Positions 1 to 11,329 of a stretch of 64,000 nt of DNA are shown here, in pieces. A model generated the notes under the pieces. That model saw nothing but the letters and a program-made list of their open reading frames with translations. It did no database searches and was not told the origin of the DNA. The position numbers and the translations under genes were made by a program. This DNA comes from Siphonodentalium dalli (lineage: Eukaryota > Mollusca > Scaphopoda > Gadilida > Siphonodentaliidae): positions 24,067,141 through 24,131,140 of the forward strand of contig CP136065.1 in assembly GCA_032622095.1 (NCBI GenBank). Direction: 5' to 3'. Each line of letters begins with the position of its first letter. Positions within the stretch are counted from its first letter, which is position 1.

Positions 1-41
1 AAAAAATATAGAATTTTGAAAAAATAATAAGTCTGGATAGA

Positions 42-511
42 TCATTCTGATTTTCTGATAAGGCATGTGCACCTATTGCTTTTGCAGTCCGTTTTACATT
101 TACAACGAATGATGTTCAGTAGTTCTTTTGGAGCTGGTGGTTCCTCACGTTTGATAGGATTAAGCCGCCCATCCTTAACCTGCCATCCCCAATCAGTTGG
201 TTCCAAATTAAGCCCTTCCAACACTGCACCTGGTTATAAAGTGTATGTAAATGAAATCCTTTTCTACCTAAAAGTCTAACACAGCAGGTTACATCACCTC
301 TGGTCGGCGCTTTGGCAACAGTGATAAGCCTCTGAAACAAGAGTTGTGGGTCAATGTGTACAACATCGTTGTCGATCTTGAGAGACAGAGCACTCATTAT
401 TATTGCTTGGGATGTTCGCTTGAATACATAACTCATAACATCTTTCCCTCCCATGTTCATAAGGATCTTCCTGCCTATTAGTCCAGTGCATTTATGAGAA
501 TAAAGTGCCAA
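42..511 (-). pseudogene. Fragment of a multicopy, transposon-associated gene (Cys-rich C-terminus)
   Basis: Two minus-strand open stretches look like pieces of one widespread invertebrate repeat-associated protein. The part at 42-224 reads WGWQVKDGRLNPI, then a PPAP motif and a Cys-rich end (RCKCKTDCKSNRCTC). From memory this is the usual C-terminus of that family (a WGW/DG..P. strand, PPAP.., then CxCxxxC knots). The part around 290-500 reads HIDPQLLFQRLITVAK, which resembles an internal segment of the same family near a KADR.LF.RLL motif. The long middle of the family is absent and the two parts lie in different frames, so this is a decayed or internally deleted copy. Very short introns are an alternative. 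It may continue left of the window. The function of the family is unknown to me. Confidence 0.5.
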
Positions 512-2731
512 ACCTTAAACTAATTGCAACACTATGTTTCTTAGCAGGAATAAGTCTATTAACCAATTATAAACAACATACTAAAAATCAAAAAGGATAA
601 AGAAAGGCGAAATTGATCAATTTTGTGAAATAAATAAAAACAAATATAGCTTTTCAAGGATGTTTATAAAAAACTTCTTTTGACATGTGCTTCCATTTAT
701 ATATCCATTTTGTTGAGTACACAATCCTGATTACAGAACAGAAAACATTTTCCAGATACGTTGAGAATTTTTCGAGTTATGTACCTCCAAAATTGGGAGT
801 TTGTCTAATTTCAGAGCCTCAATTTCTGAAGAATTAGCTAAAATCCATATTTTAGGGTCTAGTATTTTAAAAACTAGAGAACAATGAAGGGATATCTTAC
901 TGTTGTATTAGTTGCCTCACTATATTGTCCATAACAAATGATTTCTTTATGCATCTATGATCTAGAAGACAAAAATATTCTTAAACAAAATGTGTGTTCC
1001 ATTGTATGGACTTAGCCAAATTTGCCTTGTGACACAGAACATCCATATGCCCTGTATTTCTCATAACCTCTTACGTCACTAGGTTAAATACACTGTGCTG
1101 GAATTTCTAAACACATATGTGCCATAATCAACTTATGGCCCTATGAATCCTTTGTATTGACTCTTTTCCAAAAATGCCATTTTGGACTGTTTTGTGGTGT
1201 TTTTGTCCATTTTAAAGTTTTTTTGTGTGCACAAATAGTAAACAACAATGAATACAATTAGTGTTTAATGTGTACAATCATTTGAACGTTCCTCCTAAAA
1301 CACTTAGTGTTGGGAAAAATATGATTACATTGGTTATGCCAATCAACAGTCACTGGATTTCACATATTTTTCAAGAAACTGACTCCAAATTTGAATGTTG
1401 ATAATGGGGTAGGTGAAATCACAAAGGCTATGATCTTGTCACCATATTCTAGTCATTGGAGACAAAGGGTTGTTTTATCCAGTTTGTGCAGATTATTCTT
1501 GCATGGTAAACAGTTTAGTACTTTAATAATTATTAGATGTTTATTTATAACTTTTATCAGCATGTTATATAGAACCATCCCGAAATAATGATTCGCCATT
1601 TCGCCATTGAGTTACAACAAAAAGGATCGTAGCTCTAAATATGCACATCAAAACAGGAAGCAGTTTACTCTGTATGACAGAATAAGGTTTGTAGGAGCTG
1701 GTGATGTTAAAGTTGTATGCATCAAGGTCCATATTTTCTAGATTTTGTCAATATGGTTTCCCCTACCCCATTTTTCAGATATTCAAATTTGGCATCAGTT
1801 TCCAGAAAAATTAGTGAAATTCAGTGACATTCATTGACATATCCAACATAAGGCATTTATTTCAACATTAAAGTGTTTCAGGAGGAAAGTTCAAATGATT
1901 TTGCACATTAAACATACATTGTTTTTACAATTTATAAACAAAAACCTTTAAAAATGACAAAAAAACGCCCCAAAATGGCATTTTTAGATGAGTCAATTCT
2001 AAAGATTAATAGGGCCATAATTTGATTTTCTACACCATGATTTGGGAAATTCCTTTACAATGTGTTTAACGATGTATACTTAAGTGAGTGTGAGAAAGAC
2101 AGGGAATATGGATATATAATTATTGATTTGTATGACATCAAATATGCTATTTCATCACGCCGGTTCTGGACCACAGGCAAATTTGGCTGTCCATACAATG
2201 GTGGAACACACATTTTGTTTAAGAATATTTTTGTCCTCTCAATCATAGATGCATAAAGAAATCATATTTTGTGCACAACCTAGACAGGAAATGACTAAAA
2301 CAACAAGGAATCCCTTCATTTTACTTTATTTTTTAAAGTACAACACCATAAAAAATGGATTTTAACTAATTTTGAGAAATTGAGCCTACGAAATTAGACA
2401 AAGTCCAAATTTTGGAGGCACATAACTCAAAAAATACTGAACGTATCTAGGAAAGGTTTTCGGTTCTGTAATCAGGGTTGTACACTCTACAAAATGGATA
2501 TATAAATGGAAGGATATGTGAAAGGAAGTTTTTTATAAACATCCTTAAAAAGCTATAAAATGAGTATTTTACCAAATTTTGACAAATTTATTTCACAAAA
2601 TTCATCAATTTCGCATTTCTTGATTCTTGTTGATTTTTAGTATATTATTTGTGATGGGTTAAAGTACTTATTCCCACTGAGAAACTTTGTGTTGCAATTA
2701 TTTTGAGGTGAAACCATAAATGCACTGGACT
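481..2731. repeat. Long imperfect inverted repeat (foldback)
   Basis: The left arm (about 481-1430) and the right arm (about 1740-2731) are reverse complements with scattered mismatches and indels. Paired landmarks include CAGTGCATTTATG near 484 with CATAAATGCACTGGA near 2718, the TCCATTTATATATCCATTTT block near 690 with its complement near 2490, and CAAATTTGAAT near 1387 with ATTCAAATTTGG near 1782. The spacer is about 300 bases. The left arm overlaps the end of the Cys-rich gene fragment at 42-511, so the inversion may have captured part of it. No coding capacity for a transposase is seen. It could be a Foldback-type element or a local inverted duplication. Confidence 0.75.
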
Positions 2732-2740
2732 ATTAGCTAC

Positions 2741-3184
2741 ATGAGCTAGTAATACCAGACTGGCATGCATACGACGTCTCTTGACAACAGACTGACGGCA
2801 TCCAGTCAACCTGGTATCACGGACTCGGAGGGTATCAACGACAACGGAATTTATAGGCCGATAATATGAGAACATTTAATGTTTCCCACATCTTAATATA
2901 ACCAACTAACAAAATCAGCGTCTGCCCATGCAAGGTAGAAATGTTTACCGATAGATAATTATTTCAATCGTTTCTATTTTCTCACTCGGATTTTCAAGAG
3001 AATCTATTCACTAGTTATTATAACTCCTGGCCTTCTCCGTGTACTATCAAATCATGTGACCGCACATAACTTAATATATGGGCGAAGCAGAAGATTGAAA
3101 ACGGAGGGCTAAGATGCTTTAATTGTGAAAAATGCGAGTATGTCTATATGAAAACAATGATCCACTGCGGATACGGGAAGCATA
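2741..3184. other. No gene recognised
   Basis: This stretch separates the foldback from the next dispersed repeat. A minus open frame covers 2645-2875, but it overlaps the foldback end and matches nothing I recognise. Confidence 0.4.
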
Positions 3185-3470
3185 TAGGTTACAAGCAACT
3201 AATTATATAGTGTCACGCTTTTTGAAGTTGTGTACTCGACTTCGCATTAAAACAATCTGGTTGCGGATTGGTTGATTATATTTGAGGGAAAATTCCCTGA
3301 GCGGGAACAGAAAATCATAGCCTATACATAAACATTGCGATCATTTTTGTTTAGACGGACAGGAAGAGTCTGGGGATCCCGAAGTTATGGAAGGGGTCTT
3401 TGTATTTTTATGCTGCTGATTTTTGTGCAGTAAATGGGACAGTTGTGGAAATGTAAGACTTTAGTTTTAA
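3185..3470 (+). repeat. Dispersed repeat family A, copy 1
   Basis: This block is closely similar, in the same orientation, to 25067-25345. Shared landmarks are TTACAAGCAACTAATTATAT, ACAATCTGG..GC.GAT.GGTTGATTAT, GGGAACAGAAAATCATAGCC, CAGGAAGAGTCTGG and TATGCTGCTGATTTTTGTGC. No coding frame or terminal repeats are evident. It is an unclassified interspersed repeat. Confidence 0.75.
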
Positions 3471-3596
3471 CAAAATACATTGTTGCAGTTGAATTTCAAG
3501 AGGTAATATAGGTTACAAACAGCCAAATATAGTCGACAGTGTTAACTGTAAGTCCCGCCGACTGTATCAGGACGTAGACATTGTCGCATTCAAATA

Positions 3597-4165
3597 TTCG
3601 TATGTAACCAGGGGGGGGGGGGGGGGGGGGGGGGTCGGAAAAAATTTCAGGCACGTATGGCATTTTTTCCCTTTCGATAATTTTTTGTACCCACCCACCC
3701 CCACCGCCAATTTTTTTTCCGTTTTCGGCAGTTTTTTCCGACCATTTTTGGACACCCACCCCCCCTTTTAGCACTAAAACAGAGATTTTCGGGGGGAATT
3801 CACTGTAAACAGCTGTATATGAATGTCTGTGCATACTATTTATCATGGATGTTAACATGGACATGTAAATAGGAATGAGTCATTTTGAGGTCATTCGGCC
3901 AAAAAAAACATGGCTGCCAGCGGCCATCTTGGATTTCAAAATTTGCAACAAAATACAACACGATAACTGCCTGCAGTCAGTTTACCAGTTAGAATTACAT
4001 TATTTCTCTCATTCAAAGTGGTTTTGAAGCCCAACTCATTGCCAAAACACTAAAAAACAAGCAGGAAATCTTTTTTTTAGTTGCGGAAAAAATTGCTTGT
4101 TGGTGGCTTTGACCACCCACCCACCCCGGCATACGTGCCGGAAATCCCCCCCCCTGATGTAACGA
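3597..4165. mobile_element. Non-autonomous element with G-tract inverted ends
   Basis: The left end reads TATGTAACCAG followed by a run of about 25 G, then CGGAAAAAATTTCAGGCACG. The right end is the complement: CGTGCCGGAAATCC, a run of C, then TGATGTAACGA. The ends therefore form an inverted repeat of roughly 30-50 bases with a homopolymer G/C tract inside it. The interior has C-rich and T-rich runs and no credible coding frame. The low-complexity minus frames across it (Gly/Pro runs) are artefacts of the tracts. Confidence 0.5.
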
Positions 4166-4937
4166 CCTTTACTGCATGAAATTCGACGTGATATAGTAAA
4201 GCTGGAAAATTAAGAGAAAATCAACACAAGGTCGATATCGATTTTGTATGTTTCATACTGCATTGGAAAGTATCAACTGTCCTGCTCTTGTGAAAGAGTA
4301 TATAGAGTTATCCTTCTGAAAACGTAAACAACACTATAGTCGCGGTGAGCAGTTAGACACGTGAAAATAAACTATTTGTTGTATTTGTGCAACACATACG
4401 TTATCCAGATTCAATTGGGCGCGGAATCAAACGTTGGGCGTGAAGGCAAAGATGTCGGAAGGGGATAATATGAGTCATATTTCCATCTTAATAAATTACG
4501 TATTCTCAGCGAATCCGTTTGACATTGTCACATTTGGTAATCAAGCGCAAATTTCCAAGTCAGTGTGCCAGTACGGGTGCATACGAACGTATTCTAAACT
4601 CAACTGTAATATGGGATTTATGTAATGACTAGAATGAGTGTACCTTGTGCTCGTATATATGGTGCCATTAGTCTTGCTTTGCTTTGTTAGTGTCCCATCT
4701 GTATACTATTTAAAGTAGTGCTGGAAAATTGCGGCCCAGCCGCGAATATGACATCATTGGGTTTGGATTCTCGGTGTTTAAATACCCAAGAACAGATTGG
4801 CTCCATCTACATCTACTTGGTACTCCATCGCCCTCAATGTGCTGAGGATTATGTGGAGGCGCATGAGATTTAAAAACATAAAAGCATTTTTTGTGTGGTT
4901 ATTTTGATAATTTATTAAAATATACTGGAGCTTCATA
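4166..4937. other. Intergenic, partly retrotransposon 3' region
   Basis: The right part, next to the reverse transcriptase stop codon at 4938, is probably the 3' untranslated end of that minus-strand element. Its outer limit is not visible: no clear poly(A), tandem tail or target duplication was found. The left part shows nothing recognisable. Confidence 0.35.
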
Positions 4938-6311
4938 CTATTTAGAAGCTGTCTGTTTGTTTACAGGTGGGAACATGTGTTTTGTGAGTTCGGATTTGAA
5001 ACTGTCCGTGTTGTGGCAGTTTAAGAATATGTCACGGGGGAGTTTGTTCCAATTTATGATTGTGCGTGGAAAAAAGAAAGCTTCGAGATAGTTTCTGTCA
5101 GCTTTAGCAGTACGGAGGAACGTGTGGCCCATAGTAGGCACAAATGGCAGGGAGATGTCTACATCTTGATGGCGGAGTTTGTAAAGCATAACTAGAGAGG
5201 AGAATATTCTTCTTTGTTGGAGGGTTTGCCAATTAAGTGTGTGGAGCAGATCAGTTATGCTGTCTCTGTCGTCGCTACCATAGTTGTATCTATTTAGAGT
5301 GTAGCGTGCAGCCCGTCTCTGTACAATTTATACTTTCTCTGAGAGGTACTGCTGCCATGGGTCCCATATTGAGCTACAGTATTCTAGTTGTGGTCTAACA
5401 TATGTTTTGTAGGCAAGGGCTTTTGTTTTGTAGTTTTTTATTCTCACGTTACGTCTTAGGAATCTGAGGGTAGCATTGGCTTTATTTGTGATGGTAGTGG
5501 TGTGGGTTTTCCATGATAGGTCATTTGAGATGGTTACGCCGAGATATTTTGTAGTTTCTGTTGATTTAAGTAAGTGGTTATGGAGTGTGTATTCATGGAG
5601 AATAGGGTTTTCTTTACGAGCGATTCGTATGATTTCGCATTTACTAGGGTTGAATGACATAAGCCATTCTTTCTCCCAGTTTTCAAGTTTGTGCAGGTTA
5701 TTTTGTAGGATAGTACAGTCATTTTTAGAGGAGATAGCACAATACACAACAGTATCGTCTGCGAAGAGGCGGGCCTGACAGCTGAGGTTTGTGGGGAGGT
5801 CATTTATATAGATTAAGAAGAGACAAGGGCCAAGGACAGACCCTTGGGGGACACCTGATAGTACGGGAAGAAATTTTGATTCTTTTCCATTGACTTGGAC
5901 TTTTTGAGTCCGATGTGATAGGAAGGCGGCAATCCAATTTGTAACAGATGTGTTTATGCCAAGTCGTCTCATTTTAAGAAGAAGTCTGCTATGGTCCACT
6001 TTATCAAAGGCCTTGGAGAAGTCCATGACAACTACATCGGTTTGAGTCCATTTTGTCATGTTTTCAAAGATATCACTCATGAATGTGATAAGCTGTGTTT
6101 CACAGCTTAGTTTGGGTCGGAATCCATGTTGGTTTTGATGTAGTAGTTGCTTTTCGTTGAGGTGGGACATGATGTTAGATACTATGATATGTTCAAGGGT
6201 TTTGCTAAGAATACATGTGAGTGAGATGGGGCGATAGTTTTCAGGTTTGGATTTGGAGCCTTTTTTGAATATTCTTCGTTCACAAACAAGCAAGAAAGTG
6301 GAATCGAACAC
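4938..6311 (-). pseudogene. 5'-truncated non-LTR retrotransposon reverse transcriptase
   Basis: One minus-strand frame encodes most of a LINE-type reverse transcriptase of the CR1/Jockey-like group. Conserved blocks appear in order: PENYRPISLTC, LSKTLEH, QHGFRP..S, VVMDFSKAFDKVDH, LSGVPQGSVLGP, the catalytic LFADDTVVY, FNPSKCE, YLGVTISNDLSW and the thumb end RPQLEYCSSIWDP. After a single TAA at 5328-5330 the same frame continues with VQRRAARYTLNRYNYG and LVMLYKLRHQDVDI, ending in a stop at 4938. The copy is therefore intact over about 450 codons apart from one nonsense codon. The endonuclease half and the first ORF are missing, because the frame starts just before KGSKSKPENYRPI, the usual position of a 5' truncation. 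This copy is inactive and lies downstream of the last mapped exon of the host gene. Confidence 0.93.
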
Positions 6312-6422
6312 ACACTACGATAAGTGGGAGTGAATTTGATTTGATTTTGTTTTGAAAATGAACGGTTCTTGTACCAAATATGGTTATAACATTAAATAAT
6401 TGAATTGATAGATTGCTCTTAC

Positions 6423-7015
6423 CTCGCTATCATCAACTTCGCTTGCATCTTCATCATCAGTATATTCGCCATTCTTATTTTTCCTTCGTCGCTTTTTCTT
6501 TGACTTTTCATCCCCAGATTCTCCCTTGCCTTCCCCGTTGAAAGCCTTTACCTGATCGTAGGTGGGCGAGCCATTCCTCGTCTGTTCCATCGTCCCATTC
6601 CCGTTGCGTTCATCAAGGTCTTTCATGGCAGGATTAGATACATGTATCCGCGTTGATTTCCGAACCATTGTGGGCGTCCCGAATCCCGAATCCTCAGAAA
6701 CATTATCTTCATTCGACTGAGTTTCCCAATCTTTCTTCTTTTTATCTTTATCCTTGAGCGCTTTCTCTTCATCTGTCGGTTTGTCCTTCTTAACAAAGCA
6801 GCAGCATTTACAAAGGCAACAGCACAGAACAATGAGGAGTATGAGAAGGAGGAGACCCAGTATTCCGGCGATGGCGTATATTATGAGGTTGGTGTCGGTT
6901 CCGGACGAGGATCCCGAGCCCACTGTCTCTGTAGTCGAGGCTGTATTCGCGCTAGTAGTTGGGGTCGGGGTCGGGGTCGGGGTTGTGGTTGTGGTTGTGG
7001 TTGTAGTTGTGATTA
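6423..7015 (-). CDS. Exon 7: stalk, transmembrane helix and cytoplasmic tail
   Basis: The acceptor is AAATTACAG|TA. The 197 codons start with ten Thr, then Thr-Pro repeats and a Ser/Gly/Thr linker (a likely O-glycosylated stalk). Next come the helix LIIYAIAGILGLLLLILLIVL (about 301-321), then CCCLCKCCC, a candidate palmitoylation cluster, and an acidic/basic tail with DSGFGTP, SPTYDQV and KKKRRRKNK. The exon ends at GAG|GTAAGAG, a strong donor in phase 0, so a further 3' exon is likely and was not found in this window. If the donor is skipped, the frame continues 12 codons to a stop at 6384. The stalk is encoded by a GT-rich microsatellite, so its length may vary between alleles. The plus-strand frame across it is a shadow. 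Confidence 0.88.
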
Positions 7016-7446
7016 CTGTAATTTAAGGAATGTATAAGCAGGTGTATTTCTGATGCTAGGATCATGATACAAAATGTGTTTGATTCTCCTGTCCCTCATT
7101 TTGTTTTTCAAGAAAAGGTACTCTACTGATTAAATGTTTCTCGGCTTAACAACGATAATATTGTACATTAGTGTTAAATCCACTTTAAAGGGGAATATTG
7201 TTTTCACACAATATATATATGGTATTTTCCTCACTGCCATCAGTTATTATACAACAAATAACAACTACTATACGCTACAGTTTGTAAATATATATCTAGT
7301 TTGTGGGAATCTTAATGTGCCATCCCGATCGACACATGGCCATTTTGATAAGAAATGAGAATTTATTCACGCTCACTGAGTTAAGAACATATGAATCAAT
7401 GAACACTTATACTGAGTCCGTGTCTCCATAACTCTAATATGACTTG

Positions 7447-7889
7447 TTAACCCTTTACCCAACAGAACGGCCCTGTGCCAATGCATTCTCTTATATATGC
7501 GAGTCGACCATAGGTCGCCTCGCATATATAAGAGAATGCATTGCCTAACAATTTTAATAAATTTTTCTTGTATTCTTTAACAATTTTATAATTTCACCCA
7601 TACAGATACCCAGACAAACATGAGCAGACGACACTCTTCTATATGCTTCTATATATGTGTGGGGCTCCCTGCAGGGTAATGGATGTTTTTTATTTTATGT
7701 CCTAAAAATTGTAAGAAACATTTATTTAAAAAAAATGATAAAAAATTGTTAGGCCAATGCATTCTCTTATATATGCGAGGCGACCTATGGTCGACTCGCA
7801 TATATAAGAGAATGCATTGGCACAGGGTATTTTAGGCTGTTGAAGCTTTATTTGGGCGTTTTTGGCCGTTTTGTTGGGTAAAGGGTTAA
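7447..7889. mobile_element. TTAA-flanked MITE (piggyBac-like), family P1 copy 1
   Basis: The element runs from TTAACCCTTTACCCAACA to TGTTGGGTAAAGGGTTAA, so TTAA is the apparent target duplication and CCCTTTACCCAACA the terminal inverted repeat. Inside are two hairpins, each built from CCAATGCATTCTCTTATATA and its complement around a GTCGACC core. The terminal CCCTTT next to TTAA is typical of piggyBac-type elements (established). It has no coding frame, so it would be non-autonomous. It lies in intron 6. Confidence 0.85.
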
Positions 7890-8984
7890 AAGAAGGCAGA
7901 AAAGAAACAGACCTACCACAATTTGAATCATTGAGTAGGGAATTGGCCAGGAAACATTTTGCTAAAAGTGACCTTGTTGGTCATGTAATATCTTTGCAAT
8001 GCTAAACTTTGATCGGACATATTGTTTTAGCAATAGAGGAACAATATCTATAAACTATTAACAATAATTAAAATAAAATGCATTGCATATCACAATGTTT
8101 TATATTGTAATACGACCCTGCCTAACTATGCTTAAAAGCCATGTCCTGATTGGCCAGTGGCCCGAGTTACCATGGCTATCTCGTTCCAGTTTTGTGGTAC
8201 AATTCTACTATTTGCAATTGTACCACGAAAAAAATCGGTTTATTCAGATCGCCGCACGCGACTTTTCCCGTCTTTTCTAACTCCGCGCAAACGGGGCATC
8301 AACGGAGTACACCCGCAACCCTTTGAATTTTGCATCTTGACAATCTTGCGAATTTTCTAGCGATTTGTCGCTTGAAACCAGTTTGGTTGCCAATGAATAT
8401 GGTCCAAATGATGTTATGGTATATTGATATATGTTAGGACCAAAGAAAGTTACTTAACAAGTATATTAAATGACAAAATAAATCAATGGGGCCGGGCTGT
8501 GCATTCGTCGATTCGAATCTCGATCATATTCGATATTTCGGAATCAAGTTGAAAATGAAAGCGTTTGTTCACCAGTACAGAAGGGGAATAAGATTAGTTT
8601 AGTAAACTAGTTCATTTTGATCGCTTTGTGTAAGGAAAATGGTCCATAGTCGATGATCATATTCATGTTGTCCCAACAACGTTCAAAACAGAAATTACCG
8701 CAATCGTATTTCCTGTACAATTTAAATGAAACGCACGGGCGCCGCTGAAAACACATCGTTTTTTAGCCAATCACAACGATTATTTCTAGAAGAGGTGCCT
8801 CGAAAAGTCAACGGGGGAATTTCATAACAAGACAAGACATTACTAGAGTACTCCATGCAAAGAAATCGAGTACGCCCAATACGAATTACACCACGAAATG
8901 TTTTCTCACCTGAGACCGAAAAAGCGCAGTATTTCGTTGACTATTCAGTCGAATTGTGACCATAAACTTTCAGTCGTATTACAA
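7890..8984. other. Intron 6, no gene recognised
   Basis: No exon-like signal was found. A short imperfect inverted repeat (TTGTGGTACAATTCT / GCAATTGTACCACGAA) at about 8190-8230 resembles the arms of the hairpin at 8985-9131, so a related older fragment may be present. Confidence 0.4.
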
Positions 8985-9131
8985 AAGAAATAAATACACG
9001 GTGTATCGGTGTGTATGGTCAAGTTGTACCACAAAAAACTGATTGTAGGACTCCGCTACGCGTCGTCCTACAATCATTTTTTTGTGGTACAACTTGACCA
9101 TACACACCTCTACACCGTGTATTTATTTCTT
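8985..9131. repeat. Near-perfect hairpin
   Basis: The arms begin AAGAAATAAATACACGGTGT and include GTGTGTATGGTCAAGTTGTA. They fold back on each other around a core of about 10 bases (TCCGCTACGC near 9051-9060). Each arm is roughly 68 bases with few mismatches. No target duplication was identified. It is probably a MITE of a foldback type, in intron 6. Confidence 0.8.
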
Positions 9132-10223
9132 AAATATATAGCACCATGAATGACGTCGTGAACTACACGTATTAGGCATCGTAATACATGGCAGCAATGT
9201 CAAATCCATTCAACATTACAGGCTAGAGTAGGTTATGGCAATTCAGTATTCGAATAAAATATTGCTTTAAAATCACCATTTATAAAATTTTAGATATTAT
9301 GTGACACACAATACTTACCACAGGGTTCTGAAAAGAGAGAGAAATATTTTTTACATTATGCTAATAGAAATTAGAACTATGAATGGTATTCATGTAAATG
9401 TTTGTCTATATGTTTCACACCATCTGTTCCATGCTTATACATGCTGTTGCTTAATGTATTACATCAATCAGCCTCATGTTCTACAATTATTGATGTGTAA
9501 ACACTTACACTAATAATTGAGTATAAATACTGACCAACATGTACCACATAAACACATCTTTGTAGTGCGTGCATCTTTGTAGAATTTCAATGCAGTGGCA
9601 ATGGGTGTCAATGTGTGTAAATTGGGTAGATTTGTGTATCTTGCATCTACGTATGATACTCTATATATGGTAAGATTAATATACACAACATTGGCTGCCT
9701 AGTGGGTTCGATGACTATACCGACTGTTGTGGGTTGGTAGCCGCGATCGCCACGTGGTCATGATCGAAGCAATAGTACCGAGTACGTATAATATATGATG
9801 GCCCGGATATTTAAGTCTGATATATGACAGTTCGAAGTACCGTTGTCCGAAAAAAAAGAGATGCGGGATAAATATGATTTTATACTCTATTAGTTCCACT
9901 AATCCGATGTTCTTCTTGTCTACTTGTCAGACATCACGCTTCGAAGATAGTCGTCCATATTCAAAAAGAATAATCTGTTCCTGTATATATTCAATATCTT
10001 GACATCTGATCCATTCCAACACCCCTTCTCCCGATTAAATGTATCTCCTTTTCATTTTTAAAACATTTTAGTTGACTATAATGGACATTCGGGCGGATAG
10101 GTCTTCGGACCTATAGGAACACTCTGATAAGGGGAGTGGCACATCTTCGGGCCATCGAATTGTCCATATCATTCTGCTGATTTGGCTCTGAATATATGTT
10201 ATAAGTAAGAGTGCACCACTCAC
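9132..10223. other. Intron 6, no gene recognised
   Basis: This is AT-rich intronic sequence. The short plus frame at 9301-9513 has no splice or homology support. Confidence 0.4.
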
Positions 10224-10341
10224 CAACATATGTGTAGTTGGCGTTCACTCCGGGTGATGCAACGACTGTCTCGGTCTGATCATCGTGGCAGTACTTAGGG
10301 TGTTGTGTCGTGATATATCCGCTACCGGCAGATAGATGTGC
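10224..10341 (-). CDS. Exon 6: membrane-proximal end of the ectodomain
   Basis: The acceptor is CACTTTCAG|G and the donor is TATGTTG|GTGAGTG. The 39 codons plus one base run from AHLSAGSGYITTQHPKYC through ETVVASPGVNANYTYV. They carry the last ectodomain Cys (236) and a sequon at Asn253. The split codon G|TA gives Val258 with exon 7, leading directly into the Thr/Pro stalk. Confidence 0.82.
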
Positions 10342-10930
10342 CTGAAAGTGAGAAACATATTACTGTCCGGGGTGTTGTGTTGTGATGTATCCGCTACCAG
10401 CCGATACATATGCATGTAAGCCGTCTTTATCCACGCATGGCACATCGGAGATGAACAATAAGACTAAACGGTCACCAAGACACCACCAATGTCAATACAA
10501 TATGCAAGGCACAGTTCAGTCCCCTGATACGCTGACTCGACCACTGTCTCATTTGTTTTATTTAAGACCTTGCTCGATTAGAATTCACTCTGCATTATTC
10601 TGATAAATTGGCTAGATAAAAACAGAATGAATTGTTCAGGCGACAAAATTATTTAATAAAAATGTTATATTTAATTATGTATATATACGTTATGGGAGTG
10701 GTCAGACCAGTGAAGCAAGGTTACCGAACTCTGCCTTGCAATTTGATGTCAATAATGCTCACATGCACACAATGTATGCCCGGGTCCTTTAAACCATTAC
10801 AATTATGGTGACAATCTCCCAATACTTACATGTATTTTCCCATGTGTATTCTATATTAAATAAATGTAACTTACAAAGTAATATTTTCAGAAGTTCAAAA
10901 AAGCATAGTAGCCACAAGCCAGTTTCTCAA

Positions 10931-11329
10931 TTAACCCTTTACCCAACAAACCGGCCAAAAACGGCCAAATAAAGCTGCAACAGCCTAAATTATTTTGGGT
11001 CTGTCTCAATAAAACCATACAAATATGGATATCATTGGAACCGGCTCATTGCCCACATTGTGATGGTTACAGTTATGCCCTGTGCCAATGCATTCTCTTA
11101 TATATGCGAGTCGACCTTAGGTCGCCTCGCATATATAAGAGAATGCATTGGCCTAAAAAAATCTTTTTTTAACACTTTTTACCATTTTTTCTTACATTCT
11201 TTAACAATTTTATAATTTTTAATGTGTTAAGCCAATGCATTCTCTTATATATGCGAGGCGACCTATGGTCGACTCGCATATATAAGAGAATGCATTGGCA
11301 CAGGGCCGTTCTGTTGGGTAAAGGGTTAA
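10931..11329. mobile_element. TTAA-flanked MITE (piggyBac-like), family P1 copy 2
   Basis: It has the same termini as the element at 7447-7889 (TTAACCCTTTACCCAACA and its complement) and the same pair of internal GCATTCTCTTATATATGCGA hairpins. Its internal spacers are shorter. It lies in intron 5. The two copies share ends and hairpin cores but differ in the middle, which helps define the conserved parts of the family. Confidence 0.85.

Noticed and set aside
3496-3864. Minus-strand 122-codon frame with a Pro/Gly run
   Set aside because: It crosses a poly-G tract and the ends of a repeat element. Its composition is not protein-like and there is no homology.
6754-7026. Plus-strand frame ending in Val/Gly repeats
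   Set aside because: It is antisense to exon 7. The repeats mirror the Thr/Pro stalk codons.
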